Below, one piece after another: positions 1 through 8,431 of a stretch of DNA of 64,000 nt. Below the pieces are notes generated by a model. It had not been told where the DNA came from, searched no databases, and saw only the letters and a program-made list of their open reading frames with translations. The stretch's first letter is position 1. Each line of letters starts with the position of its first letter. Source of the DNA: Halobacteriovorax vibrionivorans (lineage in GTDB: Bacteria; Bdellovibrionota; Bacteriovoracia; Bacteriovoracales; Bacteriovoracaceae); NCBI RefSeq assembly GCF_003346865.1, contig NZ_QDKL01000002.1, positions 868,001 to 932,000 of the forward strand. Reading direction: 5' to 3'. Both the position numbers and the translations under genes were made by a program.

Positions 1-834
1 GTATTATTAATATCAATACTATTCTTAATTTCTCCTTTATCTTTGGCCCAAAGTAAGCGCGCCAATGAGCTTTCTATTAAATTTGATAATGATGCTGCCT
101 TTGAAACAGATAAGTACTACTCCAATGGAATTGAACTTATGTATAAAAGAAGATTTGGTGGTCAAAGCTCGTTAACAAAGTTTCGTCTTGGAGTTGCCCA
201 CAAGATCTTCACTCCAGAAGCAACTCTGAGTACAGCTGTTGTTGAAGGAGACCATCCATATACAGGATTACTCTATGGAATCTTTGGATTTAGCCACGTC
301 AATAATAGCTATTATCTAAGGGCCGATCTCTGGTATGGAAAACAAGGCCCAGATGCAAAGGCCGGATCACTTCAGAATCTCTTTCATCGAATGACGCCAT
401 CATCAGAAGTAAATGGATGGCAAAATCAAACAAGTAATCAAACTTTTTATAATGGTGAGTTTAAGATTATAAAAATTAATCGAGGTCCCGTTTTTGAATT
501 CTCTCCCTGGCTACAAGGTCACACGGGTGGGCTTCTTAGAGATGTAGAACTTGGCCTTAAGATGGCCATCCATCTTGGTTTTCTTGAATTCTTTACAAAT
601 GGATCTGTTGTAAATAATTACTTCAATGCCATTTTACAAGGCTCAAAGAAGCAAGATTCTACTTATGTAATTGCCAGCGAGGATATGAAAGATATCTATT
701 ATAAGGCCGATGCAGGATTTCACCTTCTCCTACAATCATTTCGTCTAACTTTAAAAGTGAATTATTATAGCGCTCAATTTGAAGGAGCAAAAGATCATAC
801 CTACGCGACTTTAGAGACAGCTTTCTACTTTTAA
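1..834 (+). CDS. LpxR-like lipid A deacylase (DUF2219), 5' end outside window
   Basis: Probable outer-membrane beta-barrel of the LpxR family, which removes the 3'-linked acyl chain(s) from lipid A. The frame is open to the left edge. The codons before position 43 spell a hydrophobic run ending in SPLSLAQ, the tail of a signal peptide cut after Ala, so TTG at 43 is not the start. The mature N-terminus carries the family block NDAAFETDKYYSNG with the Asn/Asp and Thr expected at the active site. A later NLFHRMTPSSEVNGW stretch holds the conserved His. Aromatic-rich alternating segments to the final FYF fit a barrel. It overlaps the convergent acetyltransferase gene by four bases. Family assignment is fairly secure; the activity is inferred. 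Confidence 0.8.
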   Translation, partial: VLLISILFLISPLSLAQSKRANELSIKFDNDAAFETDKYYSNGIELMYKRRFGGQSSLTKFRLGVAHKIFTPEATLSTAVVEGDHPYTGLLYGIFGFSHVNNSYYLRADLWYGKQGPDAKAGSLQNLFHRMTPSSEVNGWQNQTSNQTFYNGEFKIIKINRGPVFEFSPWLQGHTGGLLRDVELGLKMAIHLGFLEFFTNGSVVNNYFNAILQGSKKQDSTYVIASEDMKDIYYKADAGFHLLLQSFRLTLKVNYYSAQFEGAKDHTYATLETAFYF

Positions 835-1367
835 TCTCTAAGAATTGAGTAATATTTCATATCCCAAAACTTATTGCGATGATAAATCTCACGTCTTAAT
901 GTTCCCTCATAGGTCATTCCAAGCTTTTGCATAACCCTCTCACTTGCAAGGTTTTCAGACTTACATCGGCATTGAATTCGCTCGATATCAAAGTGCTCAA
1001 AGCAATACTCAATAACAGCATCTGCCGCTTCTACAATTATCCCTTGTCCCCAGTACTCATCATTTAGGACATAGGCCAATTCCATACTCTTATTCTTCGT
1101 TGATACCCAAAAGCATCCTACACAACCAATCAACTTTCCCTCACCTTTTAAAGTAATGGCAAAAGGCTCGGGAACTCCTTGCTCGTAATTTGAAAATGCA
1201 TATTTTTCGATGAAGTCGATACTATCCTGGACAGATTCATGAGGCTCCCAAAGGGTGTATTTTGATATATGTGGCTTCTTGCCATATTCGAAAATGGCAT
1301 CTTGGTCACTTAGTCTAATTTCTCTAAGCTCAAGTCGTTTTGTTTCAATTTTTGGTGGATGCCACAT
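831..1367 (-). CDS. GNAT N-acetyltransferase, RimJ/RimL type
   Basis: Acetyl-CoA-dependent acetyltransferase of about 178 residues. It shows the RimJ/RimL pattern: ETKRLELREI at the N-terminus, a central ELAYVLNDEYWGQGI segment (acetyl-CoA binding, GQG variant of the P-loop), then RIQCRCKSENLASERVMQKLGM, typical of ribosomal-protein or small-molecule acetyltransferases. The frame opens at a GTG at 1391, but that GTG lies upstream of a strong GGGGAGG ribosome site. The ATG at 1367, seven or eight bases after that site, is the better start. The substrate cannot be read from sequence. Confidence 0.85.
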   Translation of the reverse strand: MWHPPKIETKRLELREIRLSDQDAIFEYGKKPHISKYTLWEPHESVQDSIDFIEKYAFSNYEQGVPEPFAITLKGEGKLIGCVGCFWVSTKNKSMELAYVLNDEYWGQGIIVEAADAVIEYCFEHFDIERIQCRCKSENLASERVMQKLGMTYEGTLRREIYHRNKFWDMKYYSILRD

Positions 1368-1541
1368 TTTTACCCTCCCCAGGAGATTCACTAAATATCA
1401 GATTTTATTATAAAGACAAAAAATTTACATAGGAAGTGCATTTTTCTATTGTGCGAAATTTGAGACAGGAATATTATATAACCTAGATATATAAATAAGG
1501 TATATATCTTAAGTATATACTAATAACTTATGAGGAAATTA

Positions 1542-1790
1542 ATGATGAAAAAGCTTAGCCTACTGTTACTCCTATCTTTGATGTTCAACACTTCTTTAAC
1601 GTTTGCACAAGAAGATTGGTCAGACTCAACAAGTGAGACTGAAACAGCAACAGAATATGAAAGTTCTGATAATGCACCAGCAACTGATTGCTCGGCGACT
1701 GATGATTGTGTAGATACTTCGTCAGAAGAATCATCTACACTTGGATCTGAGACAACGTCCGATGACTCTGATCTAGAAGTCGAATATTAA
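1542..1790 (+). CDS. small acidic secreted peptide
   Basis: A precursor of about 82 residues with a clear signal peptide (two Met, Lys-Lys, leucine-rich core, TFA-Q cleavage). The mature part is made almost only of Ser, Thr, Asp and Glu with two Cys (DCSATDDC), so it is very acidic and probably disordered. The frame begins at ATG 1530, but AGGA at 1533-1536 looks like the ribosome site for ATG 1542, so 1542 is preferred. It is followed by a 10-bp hairpin. No family is recognised. The composition is unlike the neighbouring enzymes, and the low complexity makes homology searches unreliable. Confidence 0.6.
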   Translation: MMKKLSLLLLLSLMFNTSLTFAQEDWSDSTSETETATEYESSDNAPATDCSATDDCVDTSSEESSTLGSETTSDDSDLEVEY

Positions 1791-1799
1791 ACCCTTTTC

Positions 1800-1822
1800 G
1801 CAGCGGCCATAGTGGTCGCTGC
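1800..1822 (+). terminator. hairpin after the acidic peptide gene
   Basis: A 10-bp stem (GCAGCGGCCA / TGGTCGCTGC, one G-T pair) with a three-base TAG loop lies ten bases after the stop. The following T-run is poor (CTTCGTTT), so it may act as an mRNA 3'-end stabiliser rather than a strong terminator. Confidence 0.5.
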
Positions 1823-1827
1823 CTTCG

Positions 1828-1857
1828 TTTACTAACCAGCTTTATCGTGTATATAAT
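1828..1857 (+). promoter_or_regulatory. sigma-70-type promoter of the marR gene
   Basis: TTTACT (1828-1833), an 18-base spacer and a perfect TATAAT (1852-1857) stand directly before the marR-like gene. Transcription would begin near 1864, which is a GTG in the gene's frame, while the ATG at 1858 would lie in the untranscribed gap. This points to a leaderless GTG start. Confidence 0.55.
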
Positions 1858-2286
1858 ATGCTTGTGAAAGACTTAGCATTTTCAAGAATACTTTTAGATA
1901 TTATGCCCTTTATCGTTCGCTCAATTAGAGACGAAGTTAAGGCCGTGGCATCTCCACGTATTTCCTATCCCCAATTTAGGGCCTTATCAAATATAGGTCG
2001 CGGACTGACGACAGTGGGAGAATTGGCAGAACATCATGGGATTAGCCAACCGGCCATGACAAAGACCATCAATATTCTTGTTGATGAAGGGCTTGTTACA
2101 AAGAAGAAGTCAGTTGAAGATGGAAGACTAACACTATTAAGCTTAAGCACTAAGGGCCAGGGACTTTACAATGAGGTCTGGTCAGAAGTTCAAGAAAAGA
2201 TCTCAGTAAAACTTAAAGACTTTCCTATAAAAAATAGAAAGATGATGGTTTCAAATCTTGAGAAATTAAAAAGTATTATTAGTTAG
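1858..2286 (+). CDS. MarR-family transcriptional regulator
   Basis: Winged-helix dimeric repressor of about 142 residues. The MarR core is visible: LTTVGELAEHHGISQPAMTK (recognition helix), then INILVDEGLVTKKKSVEDGR (wing), then the usual LTxxG segment. The extent given uses ATG 1858, but a TATAAT box ends at 1857, so the transcript may start at GTG 1864 and be translated without a leader; the protein would lose two residues. No Shine-Dalgarno sequence is present for either. It overlaps the radical SAM gene tail-to-tail by four bases. Ligand and targets are unknown; MarR proteins often control their own gene and neighbours. Confidence 0.85.
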   Translation: MLVKDLAFSRILLDIMPFIVRSIRDEVKAVASPRISYPQFRALSNIGRGLTTVGELAEHHGISQPAMTKTINILVDEGLVTKKKSVEDGRLTLLSLSTKGQGLYNEVWSEVQEKISVKLKDFPIKNRKMMVSNLEKLKSIIS

Positions 2287-3152
2287 GACTTTTGAAATCG
2301 ATTGATATAAGTGCAATGCTTACAGAACTCCTCAACTCTCTTATTATTATCAAAGCCTTCTCTCATTGCAATTGCTCTGTCTGACTTTAATATACCAGCA
2401 AGGTCTTGTTCAAATGCATTTCCAAGTGGAATCTGACATTCCTTATCCAGGCAACAAGGTACGACTGTACCGTCAGCATGAATTCCAATATGTGATTTAA
2501 GAGCATGGCAACGGCCGATCTCACCCTGATTTGGAAGATCCCAAGAAGGCCAATCAAAATGCGTATCAAAATGAAGATAGACACGATTCCAAATTCTCTT
2601 ACTTTTAATTGATTCAACTTGTGTACGACGATTCACTTCAATATCGTAAAAGCGCTCAAGGATCTGGAAGACTTCTTCATTTTCTTCCATAATCTGCTCA
2701 TTTCGGCCGAGATTCCAAAGTCGATAATTCACATATGTCTCAGGTGAGACTTCATTTAACTCACGAGAGAAATCGAGAATAGGACGCAAGTAAGTGTAGA
2801 AATCGCGATTGGGAAAATTATCTTTATAACTTTGTATCGAAAAATTTATTTGCCTAAGAACCTTGCTTTTTAGAAGGACCTCTTTTCGATTGGCAATCAC
2901 CACACCATTAGTCGTTATCTGAACAGGTACGTTATTTTCTTCACATATCTCCATCATCTTAACAAAGTTAGGATGGGCCAGCGGCTCCCCCATTAAATGA
3001 AGACATACTTGTTTCGCCAAAGGCTTAGCTTGCTTTAGAACCTTTTCAAAATCCTCAGGGCCCATCACTTTATTATCGCGTTCGACCACTGGACAGAATG
3101 AGCACTGCAAATTGCAAATATTTGAAATTTCGATAAAGATTCTGTCTAACAT
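2283..3152 (-). CDS. radical SAM protein with SPASM domain
   Basis: A 289-residue radical SAM enzyme. The N-terminal CNLQCSFC (Cys 13, 17, 20) is the CX3CX2C motif that holds the SAM-cleaving 4Fe-4S cluster. LMGEPLAHP corresponds to the GGEP SAM-binding strand, and VQITTNG follows. The C-terminal third, from GRCHALKSHIGIHADGTVVP through the paired Cys-Cys to FCKHC, is a SPASM-type auxiliary cluster domain. SPASM proteins modify peptides or proteins, or act as dehydrogenases, but no precursor-peptide gene is obvious nearby. The small acidic peptide at 1542 is the only candidate and carries no recognisable recognition sequence. Confidence 0.85.
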   Translation of the reverse strand: MLDRIFIEISNICNLQCSFCPVVERDNKVMGPEDFEKVLKQAKPLAKQVCLHLMGEPLAHPNFVKMMEICEENNVPVQITTNGVVIANRKEVLLKSKVLRQINFSIQSYKDNFPNRDFYTYLRPILDFSRELNEVSPETYVNYRLWNLGRNEQIMEENEEVFQILERFYDIEVNRRTQVESIKSKRIWNRVYLHFDTHFDWPSWDLPNQGEIGRCHALKSHIGIHADGTVVPCCLDKECQIPLGNAFEQDLAGILKSDRAIAMREGFDNNKRVEEFCKHCTYINRFQKS

Positions 3153-3254
3153 AATCCATTTCTAACACGCTTCATCATGGCATGTCATGCTTTTTGACGA
3201 ATGGCATATAGCACTCGATAATTATTATATTCAACAAAACTTAGGGAGTTCAAA

Positions 3255-4133
3255 ATGAAGCAATTTCTATTGGTATTAGCTATTTTTATAAGCTCGGTAT
3301 CGGCCCAAGCAAGCCTTGATCAATTCTGTAAATCAAAGAAAGGCGATACTGGTCACTATAAGAATGGTGATAACTACTATATCTACAAAGGAGCTTTTCT
3401 CTATAAATTTGAAGAAGATCAAATTAGATTGATCTTTTCAAAATATGAAATCCGTTCAGTAAGAGAACACGATAATAAGATCTATATCCTTACTCCAGAC
3501 TATGTTTTTGTCCACCGTCTCGGTGACTATGGATTCGTCACAAGTTTTCCAACTACCGATCAGCAAATGACAAAGAATCATCAAACGGCTCAAGATATGG
3601 CCATACTCAATGATAAACTCTTTATCGCTCACGGCTCACTTGGCCTAATAAAGATTGACCTTCTTGGAAATAGCATCGAATCAAATCATCAATTTGACCT
3701 ACCTCACGAAAGAGGACAGGTATCAACAGCAACAGGAATTGATACTTATAATGGAAGACTTTTTGTGATGCTCGATAATGTTACTTACAACTTCTCAACA
3801 AAGAAGAGGGCCTATGAAGGACTGGTTATCTTAGACGAAAATATGAATCAACAAAGAGTTGTTCCAATTCGTCAAAATAGAGAAGCACTACATATGCCAA
3901 AGGCCATCATTTCTGGCGGATTCCTTATTTCAAGAAATATGCAAAACCTATATTTTTATAAATTAAGTGAATTAGATCGAGTCAGAACACTCTGGCCCAA
4001 GCGTAGACTTTACGACTTTGCAGGAGTGGATTTAGACTCAAATCCTTGGATATCAAATGGACAAGTATATGGATGCTTTAATCGATATGATGGAAAAGGG
4101 TTTGAATACATGCACAGAGAATTTCAATTATAA
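3255..4133 (+). CDS. secreted protein, beta-propeller-like, unknown function
   Basis: A 292-residue exported protein: MKQFLLVLAIFISSVSAQA is a signal peptide, and GGGAG supplies the ribosome site. The rest shows repeated short beta segments (YYIYKGAFLYKF, KIYILTPDYVFVHRL, RLFVMLDNVTYNF, GGFLISRNMQNLYFYKL) spaced about 40-60 residues apart, as in WD/NHL-like propellers, but no blade motif is exact. Cys occurs only near both ends (FCKSKKG and YGCFNRYDG), so they may pair. No family is recognised. It ends at a strong hairpin facing the convergent 4186-5313 gene. Confidence 0.7.
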   Translation: MKQFLLVLAIFISSVSAQASLDQFCKSKKGDTGHYKNGDNYYIYKGAFLYKFEEDQIRLIFSKYEIRSVREHDNKIYILTPDYVFVHRLGDYGFVTSFPTTDQQMTKNHQTAQDMAILNDKLFIAHGSLGLIKIDLLGNSIESNHQFDLPHERGQVSTATGIDTYNGRLFVMLDNVTYNFSTKKRAYEGLVILDENMNQQRVVPIRQNREALHMPKAIISGGFLISRNMQNLYFYKLSELDRVRTLWPKRRLYDFAGVDLDSNPWISNGQVYGCFNRYDGKGFEYMHREFQL

Positions 4134-4141
4134 AATAAGAA

Positions 4142-4161
4142 AGCCTAGCAATTGCTAGGCT
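4142..4161 (+). terminator. bidirectional hairpin between convergent genes
   Basis: A perfect palindrome, AGCCTAGC-AATT-GCTAGGCT, lies between the stops of the 3255 gene and the 4186 gene. It is flanked by an A-rich stretch on the left and CTCTTCACTT on the right, so it may serve both transcripts. Confidence 0.7.
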
Positions 4162-4185
4162 CTCTTCACTTATTAGAATAAAGTT

Positions 4186-5313
4186 TTATCTAACAAATTC
4201 AATATGTCCTTCATTAATTCTCTCCAATTCCTCATCTAAATTAGGAACAGAAAGTTTTAATTTAATATAGGCATCAATTTCTCTATCTCCAAGAAGAGCA
4301 TTTAATTCTTCTCCATTAACAACATTTTCATTAATCATATTTCTGATTAGATCACGTAGCCCCGCAAGACCTTCAACATCACCTCTTTCAACCATTTGTT
4401 CAATTTGTTCTCTTTCTTTTCTATTAAAATCAAATAAGTGAGAGATTCCTGTTGTTGCTTGTGAAACTAGGTAGAAAGCTGCACCAATACCTTCTGAAGT
4501 TAACGAGATACCATTTCCTGTATACTGTGTACCTTTTTCAAGATTGTCAGCACCAACTAGAAATGTTGTTAGTTCAGAAGATTCTTCACTGGCCTTAGCA
4601 ATAAGTTCAAGTGCCTCTTCTGTTGCCATTGAAGAAATATCAATTGGCTTCTCGAGTACTTTTGAAAGGAATTCATTTAAGTCTGTTAAAAGCTCTGATC
4701 CTTTTGTCGTCGCTTCTAAAGCTAGTTCTACGATTCTCTCAATTCGAGAAAGACGTGTTGCCTTTGACAATAGCTTTGCAACTTCTTCTGTTGCCATCGA
4801 TGTAATATCAATAGGCTTCTCTAATACTCTTGATAAGAATTCATTTATATTTGTCAGTAGCTCTGATCCTTCTGTTGTACCTTGATAAGCAAGGTCTAGG
4901 ATGTGATCTAGAACCTCACCAGTTTTCTCTAAGCTTGGCTCTAGGAAAATATAGATTTTTCTTGAAGCTTGAAGGCCGGCTTTTGTAGCATCTCCAGATA
5001 CTTCAAAAACCATCGCAATTCCATCGGCAGTGAAACGAAATACTGGTTTTGAGACTTCAGATATTTTAATAACTTGTTTAGCAATTTGTTCAGATGTACG
5101 GTAAGAAGACTGAAGACTCTTTGAAATTAAAGCTTCAAGTTGTTCACCAGTAATATCTGCGACTTCAACTGTTTTATCAATTGAACTTTTTCCGGCATCA
5201 TATAATGCCTCTGATACTTTTGAAGAAGCACCTAGAGATGCATCTCTCATTTCAACTGCGTTTGCTTGAAGTGCTATTAATGTAAGCAATGCTGCTGCTG
5301 TCATCTTTTTCAT
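4186..5313 (-). CDS. secreted helical protein with internal 56-residue duplication (paralogue A)
   Basis: A 375-residue exported protein with a signal peptide cut near LQANA-VEM. It is predicted to be almost wholly helical and acidic, with many small residues (Ser, Ala, Thr). It is a close paralogue of the next gene upstream (5394-6338): the first 60 residues and the C-terminal NRKEREQIEQMVERGDVEGL block are nearly identical. It is longer because a 56-residue unit is present twice, with LAYQGTTEGSELL (from residue 141) matching LALEATTKGSELL (from residue 197), each followed by EKPIDI(T/S)SMATEE. No known family or catalytic motif is seen. The two copies are probably one operon with the 6374-8431 gene. 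Confidence 0.75.
   Translation of the reverse strand: MKKMTAAALLTLIALQANAVEMRDASLGASSKVSEALYDAGKSSIDKTVEVADITGEQLEALISKSLQSSYRTSEQIAKQVIKISEVSKPVFRFTADGIAMVFEVSGDATKAGLQASRKIYIFLEPSLEKTGEVLDHILDLAYQGTTEGSELLTNINEFLSRVLEKPIDITSMATEEVAKLLSKATRLSRIERIVELALEATTKGSELLTDLNEFLSKVLEKPIDISSMATEEALELIAKASEESSELTTFLVGADNLEKGTQYTGNGISLTSEGIGAAFYLVSQATTGISHLFDFNRKEREQIEQMVERGDVEGLAGLRDLIRNMINENVVNGEELNALLGDREIDAYIKLKLSVPNLDEELERINEGHIEFVR
4588..4893 (-). repeat. tandem intragenic duplication (two 168-bp units)
   Basis: Within paralogue A, residues 141-186 (4756-4893) and 197-242 (4588-4725) are clear copies offset by 56 residues. DNA identity is still visible, for example around the sequence coding EKPIDI in both units. 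The paralogous gene at 5394-6338 has a single copy, so the unit was gained here or lost there. Confidence 0.85.
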
Positions 5314-5362
5314 TTCTATCCTCTCTGTGTATATGTATGTTTTGTTGTTTTGTTTTATAAAT

Positions 5363-5382
5363 GGGAGCCAAAAATGGCCCCC
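5363..5382 (-). terminator. hairpin between the two paralogues
   Basis: Read on the minus strand, GGG-G-GCCA-TTTT-TGGC-T-CCC forms a 7-bp stem with one mismatch just after the stop of the 5394-6338 gene. The following bases are A/T-rich but not a clean T-run, so it may attenuate rather than end transcription into paralogue A. Confidence 0.45.
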
Positions 5383-5393
5383 AGTAGGAATGA

Positions 5394-6338
5394 TTATTTT
5401 ATTCCGTATACTTGTTTAAGATTTTCTTCTAAGTTAGGAACTGTAAGCTTAAGCTTGATATAAGCATCAACTGCATTGTCATCAAGTAGAGCATTAAGAT
5501 CTTCACCATTTGCGATATTTTCGTTGATATTGTGTCTGATTAGATCACGAAGACCTGCTAGACCTTCAACATCACCTCTTTCAACCATTTGCTCAATCTG
5601 CTCTCTTTCTTTTCTGTTGAAATCAAATAATTGAGAGATACCAGTTGTCGCTTGAGAAACTAGGTAAAATGCTGCTCCAATTCCGTTAGAAGTTAGAGAA
5701 ATTCCCTCTCCAGTATACTCAATACCTTTTTCAAGATTTTCAGCACCTAGTAAGAACTCAGAAACCTTAGTTGACTGCTCACTTGCTTTTTCAACTAGCT
5801 TTGCAATTTCTTCTAAAGTCATTGTTGTAATATCTAGTGGCTTTTCAAAAACCTCTGATAGGAATCTATTAATATCAGTAATTAGTTCAGATGCTTCTGA
5901 TGTTCCTTCAAATGCAAGCTCGATGATTTCCATTAAGAATTCACCAGTTTGTTCAAGAGTTGGCTCAAGAAAAATATAGATTTTCTTTGAAACATCAAGA
6001 CCTGCTTTTGTTGCATCTCCAGATACTTCAAATACCATTGCAAGACCTTTACCTGTTAAACGGAAAGCTGGCTTAGATACTTCTGATAGCTTTACGATCT
6101 GTTTAGCGATCGTCTCTGAAGCTCTGTAAGATGACTGTAGATTCTTAGAAATAAAAGCCTCTAATTGCTCACCTGTAAAATCAGCTACTTTAACTGTTTC
6201 ATCTGTAGCACTTTTTCCTGCATCATAAATAGCTTCTGAAACTTTTGAAGAAGCACCAAGAGATGCATCTCTCATTTCAACTGCGTTTGCTTGAAGTGCG
6301 ATTAGTGTAAGTAGTGCTGTTGCTGTCATTTTTTTCAT
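5394..6338 (-). CDS. secreted helical protein (paralogue B)
   Basis: A 314-residue exported protein with the same signal peptide as paralogue A apart from one residue, and the same overall design: KVSEAIYDAGKSATDETVKV, a long helical middle, the YLVSQATTGISQLFDFNRKE block, and an acidic helical end. It has one copy of the EKPLDITTMTLEE unit that is doubled in paralogue A. A GGAG ribosome site stands before the ATG. No enzyme motif is visible; long amphipathic helices and the lack of Cys suggest a structural, lipid- or membrane-associated role. The family is not recognised, and co-orientation with the downstream paralogue and the upstream protease-like gene suggests a shared task. Confidence 0.75.
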   Translation of the reverse strand: MKKMTATALLTLIALQANAVEMRDASLGASSKVSEAIYDAGKSATDETVKVADFTGEQLEAFISKNLQSSYRASETIAKQIVKLSEVSKPAFRLTGKGLAMVFEVSGDATKAGLDVSKKIYIFLEPTLEQTGEFLMEIIELAFEGTSEASELITDINRFLSEVFEKPLDITTMTLEEIAKLVEKASEQSTKVSEFLLGAENLEKGIEYTGEGISLTSNGIGAAFYLVSQATTGISQLFDFNRKEREQIEQMVERGDVEGLAGLRDLIRHNINENIANGEDLNALLDDNAVDAYIKLKLTVPNLEENLKQVYGIK

Positions 6339-6373
6339 TTTGTTCTCCTTTTTTGTTTTTTGTATTTTTAAAA

Positions 6374-8431
6374 TTATTGGTTTGAATAAATCTTCATTGA
6401 CATAATTCGTGATTCGTTTCTTATATTTCTAATTAAATCTAGTACTCTTGCTAAATCTTGTACTTCATCTTCATAGTTTGCTTTAACATCTTCTAATAAC
6501 TGGTTCTCCATCTCTTCTAATTCGTGGGCCTTTGTATTGTGACGTTCAAAGTCTGAGTCCTTAACAACTAGTGGAATTCCATAATCATGGTCATTTGGTT
6601 TAACTCTTGTTGATTTACGAAGCTCATTCCATCTGTTAATTCTTTTTCCAAGTTCAGTCTCTTCTTCCATATTCTTATCTAAGAAGTTACCAACTTCTTC
6701 ATCAATATAAGCTTGCTTAATCTTAAAGATTGCGCCTGTTAGAATTGAAAGATTCTTTAAACCTTGCTCAACATCTCTAGTTTCGCCAGCAAGTTTTAAC
6801 TCTTCATATTTTTCAAATAAGCGATCAACATCAAATTCTTCTAAGATGTCTTTAATAAACTTTTCACGCTTAATCTTTTTATAGCGGTGGTGGTGCTGAG
6901 GACCAACTCTTCTGCGATATACTTTGTAGTCTGATTCTTCCATTCCAAATAATGACTTCTTAACATGCTTTAAAAGGTCGATATCACTTGGAAAGAACAT
7001 TCCTTGCTCTTGGGCCTTTTCAAGGTCATCTAAATCTTCCTCATTTGAAAACTTACTTTCAGTAAACTTATCTAATAGTGAGTAAGGCAGAATTACTCTT
7101 TCATGTGCAAAGTCACTACTAGGAAAAGCTGCTTGAAATAATTCATTTGATTCTGAAGCACAATTGTTAGTGATAAACTTATAATCACCTTCGTACTCCC
7201 AATATGTTTCTAGAACTTTATGGATAAAGTCACGTTTCTCTTCTTTTGATAAATAGATAGGTTGGCTAATTAGGTCTCTTAACTCTCCACCATTGTACTC
7301 ATTAAGTACTTCTGGAAATGAAAGCATAAATAACACTGAATCATATCCACCAAAGACACCTTTTAACATGTCACTTTTAATATCTGAAACGTTGGCACGA
7401 TAAGATAGAACAACATGGTATAATTTATCTTTTAGACAGTTCTCATCGACCTTCTTTCTAAAAGGAGCACAAAGAACAATTCTAAACATTGAGTGACCAA
7501 AACCAGAAATTACAGAGTCACCTTTTGAAGCAAGTAAGTAATCAACACGATAAACACGATCTGGGTTTATATCTCTTACTGTTTTAAGATCGTCTAAAAC
7601 AATCTTAGAATAGATTTCACAATTATTATCTTCAAATGGCCTGTGATTTAATAACTCACTATAGAACTTATAATAACTTGGTCTTTTACACTTATAGTCC
7701 TTATCCATTAAAAAGAATTCAAAGTTAACAGCATTATGCTCGTCTAGATTTTCATATTCGTACGAGTCTGCTGATCTCTTATTTGAAAGATTCTTTGTTT
7801 TCTTTTTAAAGAATCCCTTCTTCCAATTTGCTAATTTAAAAAATGAATGTAGTCCACTAATCGACTTTCTATTTCTCTCTTGTGAAAGTACAGCACGACA
7901 TTCTGAAGACACATGATTGCGATCTTCTTTTTCTCTTTCACAAATACGTGCCTTTGATTTATGCTCGTCCGTTCTGACATACTTTAAGTCATAGAGGTGG
8001 GCAAGTTCATGTAGAATAGTTGCCTGGGCCTTACGAAGATAATTTCGATGACCACAGTTATATTGAACTGTGCCCTCTTCATTGTTGATAATCTCGTTTA
8101 TAAATAGAGAAGATATTTTTATTTCATCGCGATTAAAGAAACTTACTTTTCCGTACTTAATCCCAGCTGCATCATCACAACGATTTGTAGGAAATTTTGA
8201 AAAGGCTTCATTCTCTTTAAATTTCGTAAAGGTAATTTCAACTGCTTCACCAATGGCATCGCGAACCGTGGCCGGAACTTTCTCATCAACATTAGATAGG
8301 AATCTTTCAATATTAGGAACTAGGTCTTTTGGGACACTCTTCTTATTAAGCTTAAACACTGGCCCACTATAAGAGAAAGCCACTGTTGTTAATAAAGTAG
8401 TCACTAAGTACTTAAAAGTTTGTTGTTTCAT
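6374..8431 (-). CDS. secreted HExxH protein with Lnb/DUF4105-like domain
   Basis: A 685-residue exported protein (N-terminal hydrophobic segment ending FSYSG). Residues 137-147 contain ATILHELAHLYD, a zinc-metallopeptidase HExxH site (His141, Glu142, His145). A second domain around residues 290-440 has YLLASKGD...GFGHSMFRIV (His313) and YKFITNNCASESNELF (Cys424). That pairing of a GHS block and an NNC block is characteristic of the Lnb N-terminal/DUF4105 family, thought to use a Cys-His fold. The C-terminal 200 residues are charged and helical. AAGGA precedes the ATG. The domain reading is by motif only; substrate is unknown, with cell-wall or prey-envelope proteins being possible targets in a predator. 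Confidence 0.7.
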   Translation of the reverse strand: MKQQTFKYLVTTLLTTVAFSYSGPVFKLNKKSVPKDLVPNIERFLSNVDEKVPATVRDAIGEAVEITFTKFKENEAFSKFPTNRCDDAAGIKYGKVSFFNRDEIKISSLFINEIINNEEGTVQYNCGHRNYLRKAQATILHELAHLYDLKYVRTDEHKSKARICEREKEDRNHVSSECRAVLSQERNRKSISGLHSFFKLANWKKGFFKKKTKNLSNKRSADSYEYENLDEHNAVNFEFFLMDKDYKCKRPSYYKFYSELLNHRPFEDNNCEIYSKIVLDDLKTVRDINPDRVYRVDYLLASKGDSVISGFGHSMFRIVLCAPFRKKVDENCLKDKLYHVVLSYRANVSDIKSDMLKGVFGGYDSVLFMLSFPEVLNEYNGGELRDLISQPIYLSKEEKRDFIHKVLETYWEYEGDYKFITNNCASESNELFQAAFPSSDFAHERVILPYSLLDKFTESKFSNEEDLDDLEKAQEQGMFFPSDIDLLKHVKKSLFGMEESDYKVYRRRVGPQHHHRYKKIKREKFIKDILEEFDVDRLFEKYEELKLAGETRDVEQGLKNLSILTGAIFKIKQAYIDEEVGNFLDKNMEEETELGKRINRWNELRKSTRVKPNDHDYGIPLVVKDSDFERHNTKAHELEEMENQLLEDVKANYEDEVQDLARVLDLIRNIRNESRIMSMKIYSNQ

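Noticed and set aside
4544..4885. Ser/Val-rich plus-strand frames opposite paralogue A
   Set aside because: They are the reverse-strand image of the repetitive helical coding sequence and have no start signal.
4186..6338. Repeated sequence that could suggest a repeat array or CRISPR
   Set aside because: The repeats are protein-coding paralogy in frame, with no regular short repeat-spacer pattern. No cas genes are present.
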